Part shown: piece after piece, positions 9,289 to 18,217 of the stretch
Numbering within the stretch: the stretch's first letter is position 1
How the letters are laid out: the number at the start of each line of letters is the position of its first letter
Assembly (NCBI RefSeq): GCF_002954725.1
Contig: NZ_MSCQ01000001.1
Location: 1,474,003 to 1,527,055, forward strand
Direction of reading: 5' to 3'
From: Photobacterium phosphoreum
Lineage (GTDB): Bacteria; Pseudomonadota; Gammaproteobacteria; Enterobacterales; Vibrionaceae
DNA: 53,053 nucleotides
The notes under the pieces: model-generated
Seen by the model: the letters and a program-made list of their open reading frames with translations, nothing else
Database searches by the model: none
Told to the model about the DNA's origin: nothing
Position numbers and translations under genes: made by a program

Positions 9289-9840
9289 ATGAGTCTTTCC
9301 GCTAAAACAGTTGTGGTTATTGCAATTGGTGCCGCCTTATATGGCATCGGTGGTTTACCGATGTTCGGTATTCCTGTTTTTGCCAATACAACCCTCAAAC
9401 CCGCGATGGCTGTTTTAGCCTTATTTGCCGTTCTTTTTGGTCCATTGGTTGGCTTTCTTGTCGGCATTATTGGTCACTGGGTTACTGACCTTTTTGCTGG
9501 TTGGGGCGTATGGTTTACTTGGGAACTTGGCTCGGGCATTGTTGGCTTAATTATTGGTCTCTATCCTATCCTTACCCGTGGTCGTTTAGACATGGGACTG
9601 TTTTCTAAACTTGATTTTAGCCTTTTCGTGCTACTTGCCTTTATTGCCAATGTCGTCGGTTATGGCTGTTCTGCTTTTCTTGATGCGGTGCTCTATGCCG
9701 AACCTTTTACCAAGGTACTGGTACAATTAGTGATTATTGCATTAAGTAATACCGTTATTATTGCCTTTGTCGGTCATTTGATTCTGACGTCGGTGGCTAA
9801 ACGTAAACAGCAAAGCTTCAACTTAAAAGAGGCTTATTAA
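9289..9840 (+). CDS. ECF transporter S component (ECF-ribofla_trS / UPF0397 family)
   Basis: Membrane protein of 183 residues with about five to six spans. The start [18 protein letters not shown] and the later [13 protein letters not shown] segment are typical of the ECF-ribofla_trS (UPF0397) family, substrate-capturing subunits of energy-coupling-factor vitamin transporters. Databases often name the family a riboflavin transporter, but the substrate has not been proven for most members. A leader RNA that is not an FMN riboswitch argues against taking riboflavin for granted. AAGG at 9278-9281 precedes the ATG. The gene ends two bases before the ATPase gene, so S, A and T subunits form one operon. 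Confidence 0.88.
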   Translation: MSLSAKTVVVIAIGAALYGIGGLPMFGIPVFANTTLKPAMAVLALFAVLFGPLVGFLVGIIGHWVTDLFAGWGVWFTWELGSGIVGLIIGLYPILTRGRLDMGLFSKLDFSLFVLLAFIANVVGYGCSAFLDAVLYAEPFTKVLVQLVIIALSNTVIIAFVGHLILTSVAKRKQQSFNLKEAY

Positions 9841-9842
9841 TA

Positions 9843-11537
9843 ATGAGTATCGTCTTTAACAACTTTTCATTTAAATATTGGGCACTTGAAAACCCAACCC
9901 TGAAAAACATTAACCTGACGATTAATAAAGGCGAGAAAATTGCGCTTATTGGTCCAAGTGGTTGTGGTAAATCTACATTAGGGCAATGTCTTAATGGGCT
10001 TATTCCGCATGCAATTAAAGGCGATTGCAGTGGCGAGCTATACATTAATGGTAAAAACACCCGCACATTAGATCTTGATCACTGTACCAGTATGGTTGGT
10101 ACTGTATTACAAGATACGGATGGTCAATTTGTAGGGTTAAGTGTAGGCGAAGATATTGCGTTTGCGCTTGAAAACCAAATGATTCCACAACAAAAAATGC
10201 GTGAAATCGTGCAAGCAACCGCCGATATGGTCGATTTAAACAGTATTTTAGATCACTCTCCTTTTGACTTAAGTGGCGGTCAAAAACAGCGTGTCTCTAT
10301 GGCTGGTGTCATGGTTGATGACGTTGATATTTTATTATTTGATGAACCTCTTGCCAGTCTTGACCCCAAAACAGGTAAAGCCGCGATTGAGATCATTGAT
10401 AATCTACATAAAGATTCAGATAAAACAGTGATCATCATTGAGCACCGTTTAGAAGACGTATTACATCGTCCTATTGATCGTATTATTATGATGGAGCGCG
10501 GTGAAATCATTGCTGATATGACACCCGATGATCTATTAGCCAGCCCATTATTACAACAACACGGTATTCGTGAGCCATTATATATTTCTGCAATAAAAGC
10601 AGCGGGATGTACGATCACAGCCGAAGATAAGCCTGCCTATTTTTCCACAATTAATCTTGATAAATTCAAGCCTCAAATAGAAGATTGGTTCCATCAAGTT
10701 AAGCAACCTCAATTAGACCCCAGACAAGATGTGCTATTAAGTGTTAAAAACCTTAGCTATTCTTATGATGGTGTTCGCAATACGTTAGATGATGTTAGCT
10801 TTGATATTCATAAAGGCGAATTTGTTGCCATTATGGGTAAAAATGGCTCTGGTAAATCTACTATCACCCGGTTAATCATGGGTGTATTAGAAGCTGATAG
10901 CGGTACTATTTCTCTCAATGGTAACGATTTAGCTAATCAATCTATTTTTGAGCGTAGCCAACACATTGGTGTGGTGATGCAAAATCCCAATCATATGATC
11001 TCACATCATATGATTTTTGATGAAGTTGCATCAGGTTTGCGTAACCGTGGCATGGATGAAGCGCAAATTAAAATAAAAGTAGAAGCAACACTTAAACTTT
11101 GTGGGCTGGGTCGCTATCACCATTGGCCTGTCGATGCGTTAAGTTTTGGTCAGAAAAAGCGTGTCACCATTGCAACGATGTTAGTCCTTGAACCTGAATT
11201 GCTGATCCTAGATGAACCAACAGCCGGACAAGATTACCATCACTACACAACAATGATGGCCTTTATTCAAGAACTGAATCAAAAGCTTGGGCTAACCATT
11301 GTGATTATTTCACATGACATGCACTTAGTGCTTGAATATACCCAACGCGCCATTGTCATTGCCGATAATCGCTTACTTACCGATGATAAAGTTAATCATA
11401 TCTTTAGCCAACCAGCATTACTGGATCAAGCAAACTTAACCGTTACTAGCTTATATTCACTGGCTCAGGCTATGGGTTTTGAGCATATTGACCAATTTAT
11501 TCGCTGTTTTATCGCCCACGAACTAAAAAATAAATAA
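9843..11537 (+). CDS. ECF transporter ATPase, two fused ABC domains
   Basis: 564-residue fusion of two ATP-binding cassettes, equivalent to EcfA plus EcfA'. First domain: Walker A GPSGCGKST at 37-45, signature LSGGQKQR near 143, Walker B LLFDEP near 163. Second domain: GKNGSGKST near 331, LSFGQKKR near 433 (a serine-phenylalanine variant of the signature), and LLILDEPTAGQD near 453. It powers vitamin uptake through the T and S subunits. It sits between the S gene (2-base gap) and the T gene (2-base gap), which shows a dedicated (group I) ECF system rather than one shared between S components. Confidence 0.93.
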   Translation: MSIVFNNFSFKYWALENPTLKNINLTINKGEKIALIGPSGCGKSTLGQCLNGLIPHAIKGDCSGELYINGKNTRTLDLDHCTSMVGTVLQDTDGQFVGLSVGEDIAFALENQMIPQQKMREIVQATADMVDLNSILDHSPFDLSGGQKQRVSMAGVMVDDVDILLFDEPLASLDPKTGKAAIEIIDNLHKDSDKTVIIIEHRLEDVLHRPIDRIIMMERGEIIADMTPDDLLASPLLQQHGIREPLYISAIKAAGCTITAEDKPAYFSTINLDKFKPQIEDWFHQVKQPQLDPRQDVLLSVKNLSYSYDGVRNTLDDVSFDIHKGEFVAIMGKNGSGKSTITRLIMGVLEADSGTISLNGNDLANQSIFERSQHIGVVMQNPNHMISHHMIFDEVASGLRNRGMDEAQIKIKVEATLKLCGLGRYHHWPVDALSFGQKKRVTIATMLVLEPELLILDEPTAGQDYHHYTTMMAFIQELNQKLGLTIVIISHDMHLVLEYTQRAIVIADNRLLTDDKVNHIFSQPALLDQANLTVTSLYSLAQAMGFEHIDQFIRCFIAHELKNK

Positions 11538-11539
11538 CC

Positions 11540-12382
11540 ATGAAAAGCAAACACTTAAAATTTGGCATTAGTTATGTCAACACCAATTCTTGGCTTCACG
11601 CCTTAAACGGCATTACCAAGTTTGTGCTATTTATGGCGTGGGTGACAATGGTGCTACTCACCTTTGATCTGCGTGTTATCTGTGGCTTAATCGTTGTTGG
11701 ATTATTGCTACTCAAAGCAACAAAAATCCCATTCGCAGTCTACAAACCGTTATTAATTGGTACAGCTGTAGTATTGCTGATGAATGCATTGTTTATGTTT
11801 TTAATTGCCCCTCAACAAGGCACCGACTACATGCATTCAACCACCGTACTCGTACACCTTTTTGGTCCCTATAATATTACCCTTGAAACGGTGTTCTACT
11901 TACTGACCGTTACGCTGAAATATTTTAGTATGTTCCCAATTGCGTTAGTGTTTGTTTTTACCACTCACCCTACGGAATTTTCAGCCAGTTTAAATAAGCT
12001 CGGTGTACCTTATCGTATTGCTTATGCCGTAAGTTTAACCTTGCGTTATTTACCTGAGGTAATGAAAGACTTCACCAATATTATGCATGCACAACAAGCA
12101 CGTGGCGTTGATATTTCAAAAAAAGCCCCTGTGATGACACGTATTCGTAATGTTGCCAAGATTCTCGGCCCATTGATATTTTCAAGTTTGGATCGTGCTG
12201 ATGTGATTTCTAATGCCATGACATTACGTGGATTTGGACGTAATAAAAAGCGTACTTGGTATAGCTTAAAACCGATGACCAAAAATGACATTATTGCCTT
12301 AGCCATTATCGTCACTGTACTTGGGCTTGGCATTTTGCATCGTTATCAATCTACAACTTTATTCTGGTATCCTTTTCATTAA
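11540..12382 (+). CDS. ECF transporter T component (EcfT/CbiQ family)
   Basis: 280-residue membrane subunit that couples the ATPases to the S component. It has about five to six spans, and its two cytoplasmic coupling motifs are visible: AQQARGVDI near residue 190 and TLRGFGR near 233, both of the alanine/leucine-arginine-glycine type that docks into the ATPases. It completes the S-AA'-T operon. A terminator follows about 20 bases after the stop. Confidence 0.92.
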   Translation: MKSKHLKFGISYVNTNSWLHALNGITKFVLFMAWVTMVLLTFDLRVICGLIVVGLLLLKATKIPFAVYKPLLIGTAVVLLMNALFMFLIAPQQGTDYMHSTTVLVHLFGPYNITLETVFYLLTVTLKYFSMFPIALVFVFTTHPTEFSASLNKLGVPYRIAYAVSLTLRYLPEVMKDFTNIMHAQQARGVDISKKAPVMTRIRNVAKILGPLIFSSLDRADVISNAMTLRGFGRNKKRTWYSLKPMTKNDIIALAIIVTVLGLGILHRYQSTTLFWYPFH

Positions 12383-12404
12383 GACTGCCTTTAAATCATA
12401 ATAA

Positions 12405-12431
12405 AAAACCGTCATTTATTGGCGGTTTTTT
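12405..12431 (+). terminator. Terminator of the ECF operon
   Basis: AAAACCGTC (12405-12413) pairs with GGCGGTTTT (12421-12429), with one G-U, around a 7-nt loop and runs into a T-tract. Confidence 0.85.
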
Positions 12432-12756
12432 CGTTTAACTCGCTGTAATTCCTCTCTTCATTACCTTCTTATTATCCTTATTTTTATTCCATCTCTTATT
12501 AATAATATTGCTCTATTTCTCAAATTATAAGAAAAGCAATTTTTTACTTATTGTCAGCGTATTAATTAAACCGTACTTTAAATTAACAAAAAACAAACTT
12601 AACGCTTACCAGTCAAACAGCCAGTCACGTTTTTATAACTAAAAATCATTAAAAAACACAACACACAGACTAACAAATACAAAAATAGCATAAATACCAC
12701 AGTGATAAAGAAAACAACAATTATCACTCTGTAATAATCATTAAAAGGATTTTAAA
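12432..12756 (+). other. AT-rich intergenic region before the TAXI gene
   Basis: A stretch of 325 bases without an ORF of note. It must contain the promoter of the TRAP operon, but no hexamer pair stands out. AAAAGGA at about 12743 is the ribosome binding site of the next gene. No repeat or recognised operator was found. Confidence 0.5.
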
Positions 12757-13716
12757 ATGAAATTACTCGCGATTATTAGCACATTAGTCGGAATACTTTG
12801 CTCAAGCTTCGCTACGGCCGCTGACACTTTTATCTCGATAGGTACGGGTGGTCAAACGGGTGTTTATTACATTGCAGGACAATCTATTTGTCGATTTGTA
12901 AACCGTACTACCGATACCCATCAAATAAAATGTAATGCGCCCACCAGTGGTGGTGGTGTCGCGAATGTAAATGGCCTCCGCAGCCTCGAATATAACTTTG
13001 GAATCATGCAGTCTGATCATCAGTTTAAAGCCCTTAACGGCTTAGCCCCTTTTCAAGATCATGGCAAAATGACAGATATTCGTGCGGTATTTTCTTTGCA
13101 AAGTGAAGTATTTACGATTCTTGCTCGTGAAGATTCAGGGATCCACTCTTTTGAAGATTTAAAAAACAAACGGGTTAATCTAGGTAATCCAGGATCAGGA
13201 CAGCGTGATACTTTCGAGCAGATTTTAGCAGTCAAAAATTGGAATAGTGATGTGTTTAGTTTGGTTTCTGATCTCAAACCAGCAGAGCAAGCCCCAGCGA
13301 TGAGTGATAATAAAATTGATGCGATGAGCTATTTTGTTGGTCACCCTAATGGTGCTATTCAAGAAGCATCAACCACCACTGATACCCGTTTAATCCCTGT
13401 TACTGGTCCTGAGATTGATGCGCTATTAAAAGAAAAAAGCTATTTCACTAAAGCAATTATTCCTGGTGGCATGTACCGCGGCAACCCAAATGATACCGTG
13501 TCTATTGGTGGCAAAGCGGTGTTATCAACTAATGCAGATACCGATCCTGAAATGGTGTATCAGTTAGTAAAATCAGTCTTTACCAATATTGATCGTTTCA
13601 AACGCTTACACCCTGCTTTTGCTGAATTAAAAGAAACTGACATGATAAAAACAGGCTTAACGGCGCCACTGCACAATGGAGCAATTCGCTACTACAAAGA
13701 ACGTGGCTGGATGTAA
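12757..13716 (+). CDS. TAXI-family TRAP transporter solute-binding protein
   Basis: Periplasmic receptor of 319 residues. A signal peptide ends near residue 21 (ATAAD). The mature protein begins with the hallmark SIGTGGQTGVYY and continues with NAPTSGGGVANVNGLR, typical of the TAXI group of TRAP receptors. Known TAXI proteins bind small carboxylates such as glutamate or 2-oxoglutarate; the ligand here cannot be told from sequence. It precedes the fused membrane subunit by 128 bases with a hairpin between, as expected when the receptor is made in excess. Confidence 0.92.
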   Translation: MKLLAIISTLVGILCSSFATAADTFISIGTGGQTGVYYIAGQSICRFVNRTTDTHQIKCNAPTSGGGVANVNGLRSLEYNFGIMQSDHQFKALNGLAPFQDHGKMTDIRAVFSLQSEVFTILAREDSGIHSFEDLKNKRVNLGNPGSGQRDTFEQILAVKNWNSDVFSLVSDLKPAEQAPAMSDNKIDAMSYFVGHPNGAIQEASTTTDTRLIPVTGPEIDALLKEKSYFTKAIIPGGMYRGNPNDTVSIGGKAVLSTNADTDPEMVYQLVKSVFTNIDRFKRLHPAFAELKETDMIKTGLTAPLHNGAIRYYKERGWM

Positions 13717-13728
13717 ATTTCACCGCTA

Positions 13729-13752
13729 AGCGAGATAACCACTTATCTCGCT
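13729..13752 (+). terminator. Hairpin between receptor and permease genes
   Basis: AGCGAGATAA (13729-13738) and TTATCTCGCT (13743-13752) form a perfect 10-bp stem with a CCAC loop. It is followed by CCCCC, TTC and TTTTT. It probably acts as a partial terminator or mRNA 3' stabiliser that raises receptor over permease expression. Confidence 0.7.
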
Positions 13753-13844
13753 CCCCCTTCTTTTTGCTAATGAAAATACACCGCATATCATTGTTTTAAT
13801 AATATTTTCTGTTTTCATTAGTGTTAACGAGTAAGTGAATACTT

Positions 13845-16448
13845 ATGGCTCAACAAAATCTAATTCCCGATAACCCAATTTCGACAGAAGATCTGATTGC
13901 GAAAGATGTTGGTGCGCGTTTACCGACGGGGATCATGGCAAAAGTTATTACTTTTCTTGCTCTTTCATGGTCACTGTTTCAATTATGGATCGCATCCCCG
14001 TTGCCTTTTATTATTGGCATTGGCGTTTTTAATGACACCGAAACTCGCGCTATTCATTTAGCCTTTGCGCTTATTCTCGCTTTTTTAGTTTTTCCTGCAC
14101 GCCACTCTTCAGCTACGGATCGTGTCCCCTATAGTGATATAGCATTAGGGATGATTGCAGCGGCAACCTCATTGTATTTGTTTGTCATGTACAATGAGTT
14201 AGCCCAACGCCCAGGCAGCTTAACCCAATTCGATTTAGTGATTGCTTGTATCGGTTTACCGTTATTACTAGAAGCCGCACGACGAGTCTTAGGTCCTGCC
14301 TTACCGCTTATTGCACTAGGCTTTATTGGTTATAGTTTTGCAGGTCCTTGGATGCCGGGGCTACTCGCCCATCGCGGGGTACAATTTACTTCCCTTGCGA
14401 ACCATCAGTGGATCACCACTGAAGGCGTATTTGGGATTGCACTTGGGGTATCCACCAGCTTTGTATTTTTATTTGTGCTATTTGGTGCCTTACTTGAACG
14501 AGCAGGTGCTGGGCATTATTTTATTCAATTAGCGTTTAGTTTATTAGGTCACCTTCGCGGCGGTCCGGCAAAAGCAGCCGTGGTTGCATCGGGATTAACA
14601 GGCTTAATTTCAGGATCGTCGATTGCTAACGTTGTTACAACGGGTACTTTTACCATTCCAATGATGCGTAAAGTCGGGTTTAGCAAAGAAAAAGCCGGTG
14701 CAATAGAAGTTGCCTCTTCAGTCAACGGACAGATTATGCCACCCGTTATGGGCGCGGCGGCTTTTTTGATGGTCGAATATGTCGGCATTCCTTATATCGA
14801 TATTATTAAGCATGCGTTTTTACCTGCGGCTATTTCATACATAACTCTGCTTTATATTGTTCACTTAGAAGCATTAAAACTCGGCATGACAGCGATTGAG
14901 CCTAAGCACCATAAACCATGGTTAGTACGCTTAACCAGTTTTAGCTTTGGTTGCCTGTTAATCAGTGGCTTTTCGTTAGCTATCTATTATGGTTTAGGAT
15001 GGATCAAACCGTTATTAGGTGATTATGCCGCTTATGCCATTGGTGGATTACTGGTCGCGGTCTATATCGGCTTACTCAAAGTAGCCGCTACTCACCCGCC
15101 ATTACCCGTAGATGATCCCAACGCGCCATTAAATGAATTGCCAGAAACACGCAGCGTCTTACTTGCAGGCCTACATTTTATTTTGCCAGTAGTGGTCTTA
15201 GTGTGGTGTTTAATGGTCGAGCGTTTATCTCCCGGACTATCTGCTTTTTGGGGTTCAGTAATGCTGGTTGGTATTATAGTGACTCAACGACCATTATTGA
15301 GTTTATTGCGTAAAGACGGTTATCATTATGGTAATTTCGTCGATGGAAAAAACGATCTTATTGAAGCCTTAATTGCAGGCTCACGCAATATGATTGGTAT
15401 TGGTATCGCAACAGCGACCGCTGGCATTATTGTTGGTGCAGTATCTCAAACTGGCGTTGGCTTAATTCTGGCAGATTTGGTTGAAATGCTATCAATGGGT
15501 AATCTGATGCTAATGTTGATTTTATCAGCATTACTGAGCCTTATCCTTGGTATGGGATTGCCAACGACGGCGAACTATATTGTTGTTTCTAGCTTATTAG
15601 CACCAGTGATTGTGACGCTCGGTCAACAGAATGGTTTGATTGTCCCGTTAATCGCTGTGCATTTATTCGTGTTCTATTTTGGTATTATGGCGGATGTCAC
15701 CCCTCCAGTCGGATTAGCTTCTTTTGCCGCCGCAGCCGTATCAAAAGGCGATCCCATAAAAACCGGTATTACCGCGTTTTATTACAGCTTACGCACCGCG
15801 GCATTACCGTTTTTGTTTATCTTTAATACTGATTTATTACTGATAGATGTCAACGTAACCCATGGCATTATTATTTTTATTATTGCGACGATTGCGATGC
15901 TTATCTTTGCGATGGCAACCCAAGGCTGGTTTATTACTCGTAATCGCTGGTATGAAAATATCGCGTTATTATTGATCTCATTTACGTTATTCCGCCCTGG
16001 ATTTTGGCAAGATTTAATCATTGAACCTTATCAAAATATAGCGCCAACACACCTTGTTAGCACCTTAGATACTCTACCTGCTGGTGATGTTATTCGCATG
16101 CGAATTGCGGGTGAAGATGCGATCGGTAAACATCGAGAATTTAGCGTGTTATTTACGGTACCTGATGCTGAAACTGGGCAACAGAAACTTGCACAACTCG
16201 GTATTGAAACCTATCAAAGCCAAGGCAAGACATTGATTGATATGGTGACATTTGGAAGCCCTGCTGCAACCGAAAACTTGCAGTTTGACCAACAAATTAT
16301 TGATATTCGAGTCCCCGTGGAACGTTGGCGTAAAGAGTGGTTATGGCTCCCTGCTATTTTACTTTTTGGTTTCATCATCAGAAATCAACGTCGACGTTTA
16401 ACATTGGCACCAATAACAGAAACACCAGCACAAACCATAATCGTATAA
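13845..16448 (+). CDS. TRAP transporter permease, fused small and large subunits
   Basis: 867-residue inner-membrane protein with many spans, combining the DctQ-like small and DctM-like large TRAP subunits in one chain, as is usual for TAXI systems. Large-subunit motifs include GLTGLISGSSIANVVTTGTF, VNGQIMPPVMGAAAF and LGMGLPTTANYIVV. It drives solute uptake with an ion gradient together with the receptor at 12757. The last roughly 130 residues form a soluble segment ending in a further span (LWLPAILLFGFII), an extension seen in long members. A bidirectional terminator follows at once. Confidence 0.93.
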   Translation: MAQQNLIPDNPISTEDLIAKDVGARLPTGIMAKVITFLALSWSLFQLWIASPLPFIIGIGVFNDTETRAIHLAFALILAFLVFPARHSSATDRVPYSDIALGMIAAATSLYLFVMYNELAQRPGSLTQFDLVIACIGLPLLLEAARRVLGPALPLIALGFIGYSFAGPWMPGLLAHRGVQFTSLANHQWITTEGVFGIALGVSTSFVFLFVLFGALLERAGAGHYFIQLAFSLLGHLRGGPAKAAVVASGLTGLISGSSIANVVTTGTFTIPMMRKVGFSKEKAGAIEVASSVNGQIMPPVMGAAAFLMVEYVGIPYIDIIKHAFLPAAISYITLLYIVHLEALKLGMTAIEPKHHKPWLVRLTSFSFGCLLISGFSLAIYYGLGWIKPLLGDYAAYAIGGLLVAVYIGLLKVAATHPPLPVDDPNAPLNELPETRSVLLAGLHFILPVVVLVWCLMVERLSPGLSAFWGSVMLVGIIVTQRPLLSLLRKDGYHYGNFVDGKNDLIEALIAGSRNMIGIGIATATAGIIVGAVSQTGVGLILADLVEMLSMGNLMLMLILSALLSLILGMGLPTTANYIVVSSLLAPVIVTLGQQNGLIVPLIAVHLFVFYFGIMADVTPPVGLASFAAAAVSKGDPIKTGITAFYYSLRTAALPFLFIFNTDLLLIDVNVTHGIIIFIIATIAMLIFAMATQGWFITRNRWYENIALLLISFTLFRPGFWQDLIIEPYQNIAPTHLVSTLDTLPAGDVIRMRIAGEDAIGKHREFSVLFTVPDAETGQQKLAQLGIETYQSQGKTLIDMVTFGSPAATENLQFDQQIIDIRVPVERWRKEWLWLPAILLFGFIIRNQRRRLTLAPITETPAQTIIV

Positions 16449-16454
16449 TCAAAA

Positions 16455-16478
16455 AAAGCCGATCGTATGATCGGCTTT
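16455..16478. terminator. Bidirectional terminator (TRAP operon / lgt)
   Basis: AAAGCCGATC (16455-16464) and GATCGGCTTT (16469-16478) form a perfect 10-bp stem with a GTAT loop. An A-tract lies on one side and a T-rich stretch on the other. It serves the convergent TRAP permease and lgt genes. Confidence 0.9.
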
Positions 16479-16505
16479 CTCTTTATAGTTATCTTATTTG
16501 TTAGA

Positions 16506-17306
16506 TTAGCTATTTTTAGCGTGGTCTAAGCTACGCGCTCTTTGACCTTTAATCACAAAATAAATACCTACCAGAATAAATGGAATACTTAATAACTGAC
16601 CAGTATTAAGTACTATATCGGTTGAATAATCAGCCTGATGTACTTTAATAAATTCTAATAAGAATCGTACTGTCATCACGAGCACTAAGAACCAACCAAG
16701 TAGCAGTCCTTTGTATTTACCAATATCCGTTTTACGGTATAACGCAAATAATAAGAAGAAGATCGCTAGATAAGAGAAACCTTCATAAAGCATAACCGGA
16801 TGACGTGGTACTAAATCAACACGTTCAAATACAACTGCCCATGGCAAATTACTTGGGGTGCCTAAAATTTCCGAGTTAAAGAAATTACCAAAGCGGACAA
16901 AGAAACCAAATAATGCTGTTGCAATCGCTAAACGATCAAGTAACCACATACGATCAATAGCATACTTTTTGCTGTAATAATAAACCGCAATGATTAAGCC
17001 TAAACCACCACCGTGGCTTGCTAGTCCACCTTCCCATACTGCGAATATTTTCGCTGGATGTGCCCAGTAATAACCTGGATCATAGAACACAACATGAAAT
17101 AATCGAGCGCCAACAATGATACCAACCACGGCATACATCAGTAATGAATCTAAGCTTTCAATTGGCTTATTTTCACGTTCATAAATTGACTTCATAACTT
17201 GGAAGCCAAACGTAATAGCGAGCGCAAATAGCACGCCATACCAATGTATCTTTAAACCAAAGAATGACACTAGTATTGGATTAACATCCCAAACAAAATG
17301 ATTCAA
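16506..17306 (-). CDS. lgt: Prolipoprotein diacylglyceryl transferase
   Basis: Inner-membrane enzyme that transfers diacylglycerol from phosphatidylglycerol to the lipobox cysteine of prolipoproteins. Visible key residues are H98 in SHGGGLG, R138, and N141/N144/E146 in the GNFFNSEILG signature. Length 266 residues with about seven spans is slightly shorter than E. coli Lgt. The start at 17306 gives MNHFVWDVNPILVSF, the usual Lgt opening. It stands alone on the minus strand. The customary neighbour thyA is not seen within the window. A lipobox substrate candidate is encoded at 25796-26698. Confidence 0.97.
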   Translation of the reverse strand: MNHFVWDVNPILVSFFGLKIHWYGVLFALAITFGFQVMKSIYERENKPIESLDSLLMYAVVGIIVGARLFHVVFYDPGYYWAHPAKIFAVWEGGLASHGGGLGLIIAVYYYSKKYAIDRMWLLDRLAIATALFGFFVRFGNFFNSEILGTPSNLPWAVVFERVDLVPRHPVMLYEGFSYLAIFFLLFALYRKTDIGKYKGLLLGWFLVLVMTVRFLLEFIKVHQADYSTDIVLNTGQLLSIPFILVGIYFVIKGQRARSLDHAKNS

Positions 17307-17469
17307 ACAAGATTACCTTCTGAGTGAACAATAGCTAAAACAATAGATGCTATCGATAATGATCACAGATTAGCAAGAAAAACCAGCGGGGTGAATAAAC
17401 AGTAGCTTAATTTATTAAACTTTTTCGGATAAATATGCCTAATAATTAACCATTCAAAGTAATGCTCTA

Positions 17470-17504
17470 CTATATTGTAATCTCCATAATCGCTATATTG
17501 TAAT
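17470..17504 (+). repeat. Direct repeat CTATATTGTAAT x2
   Basis: Identical 12-mers at 17470-17481 and 17493-17504, 23 bp apart start to start, roughly two helical turns. They lie between lgt and the copper locus, about 40 bp upstream of the proposed promoter. They could be tandem binding sites for a regulator of either gene, or coincidence in AT-rich DNA. Confidence 0.4.
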
Positions 17505-17542
17505 TTTATTCACTAATTAAGTGGTTACATAGTAATTAACAC

Positions 17543-17579
17543 TTGACGCCAAATAGCAATAATTGCATATAATAGCGTC
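17543..17579 (+). promoter_or_regulatory. MerR/CueR-like promoter of the copper locus
   Basis: TTGACG (17543-17548) and TATAAT (17568-17573) are separated by 19 bp, too long for ordinary sigma-70 use but standard for promoters twisted open by MerR-family activators such as CueR. The spacer contains the palindrome GCAAT-A-ATTGC (17556-17566), and outer arms GACGC/GCGTC (17545-17549, 17575-17579) are centred on nearly the same base. No merR/cueR gene lies in the window, so the regulator would be encoded elsewhere. Confidence 0.55.
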
Positions 17580-17601
17580 TAACATTAATTAAAGGCTCAA
17601 G

Positions 17602-17994
17602 ATGTACATTAAACGTCTTCGCACAATTTGGATTACAAGCTTTACGCTTATAGCATTATTGCTATCAAGTGTTGCTTCTAGTGCGCCTTTAATGTCAGCA
17701 AAAATGCTCAGCATGAATCATTCAATGATGGTAATGTCGCCATCGATGGATTGCTGTGATGATGAATCAATGACTGATCATCAGCACCACCAAGCGCCAG
17801 AATCACCTTCTCATTGCGATAAAATGGGGGGGATTGATAAATGTTGTTCTATTGCTTGTATAAGTAATGTCGCTTTTCTCCCGAGCCAATTTGAAAACTT
17901 ATCTCAGCCATCAAATCTGACGCTCATCGCTATAGAAAAAACACATCAGTTAAATACCTCAACACCAACGCTATATAGACCTCCAATAGCATAA
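17602..17994 (+). CDS. Secreted Met/His/Cys-rich protein, CopL-like
   Basis: 130 residues. A signal peptide ends near residue 28 (VASSA). The mature part is packed with likely copper ligands: methionines at 31-58, C51-C52, HQHH around 60-63, C72, C81-C82 and C86. It resembles the small cysteine/histidine-rich CopL-type proteins that precede copper efflux operons; the family assignment is by style, not by a firm motif. It is the first gene after the MerR-type promoter and precedes the cusCBA-like genes by 223 bases, with a hairpin in the gap. A role in periplasmic copper binding or sensing is inferred. Confidence 0.75.
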   Translation: MYIKRLRTIWITSFTLIALLLSSVASSAPLMSAKMLSMNHSMMVMSPSMDCCDDESMTDHQHHQAPESPSHCDKMGGIDKCCSIACISNVAFLPSQFENLSQPSNLTLIAIEKTHQLNTSTPTLYRPPIA

Positions 17995-18000
17995 ATCTGT

Positions 18001-18047
18001 TTAATCTATTTTTACTCACGACATCATTATTGTCCGTGATAGATTAA
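18001..18047 (+). terminator. Hairpin between CopL-like gene and cusC
   Basis: TTAATCTAT (18001-18009) pairs with ATAGATTAA (18039-18047). Inside, CACGAC pairs with GTC(C)GTG. Only a weak T-rich stretch follows, so it could be an attenuator that reduces read-through into the efflux genes, or an operator dyad. Confidence 0.45.
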
Positions 18048-18217
18048 TTGTATCTTATGATCTGTCTTTAATTATTTGGCATCAGATCTAAGATCGCCAT
18101 AAGCCTTAATCCATTTATTCACTGTTTTATACCGTTATGACGTTATTAGCTTCGTTATAATAATTAACCAGTTGATAAAATGGGTTTATATACGCTTATG
18201 GAAGATTGGATTACGTT

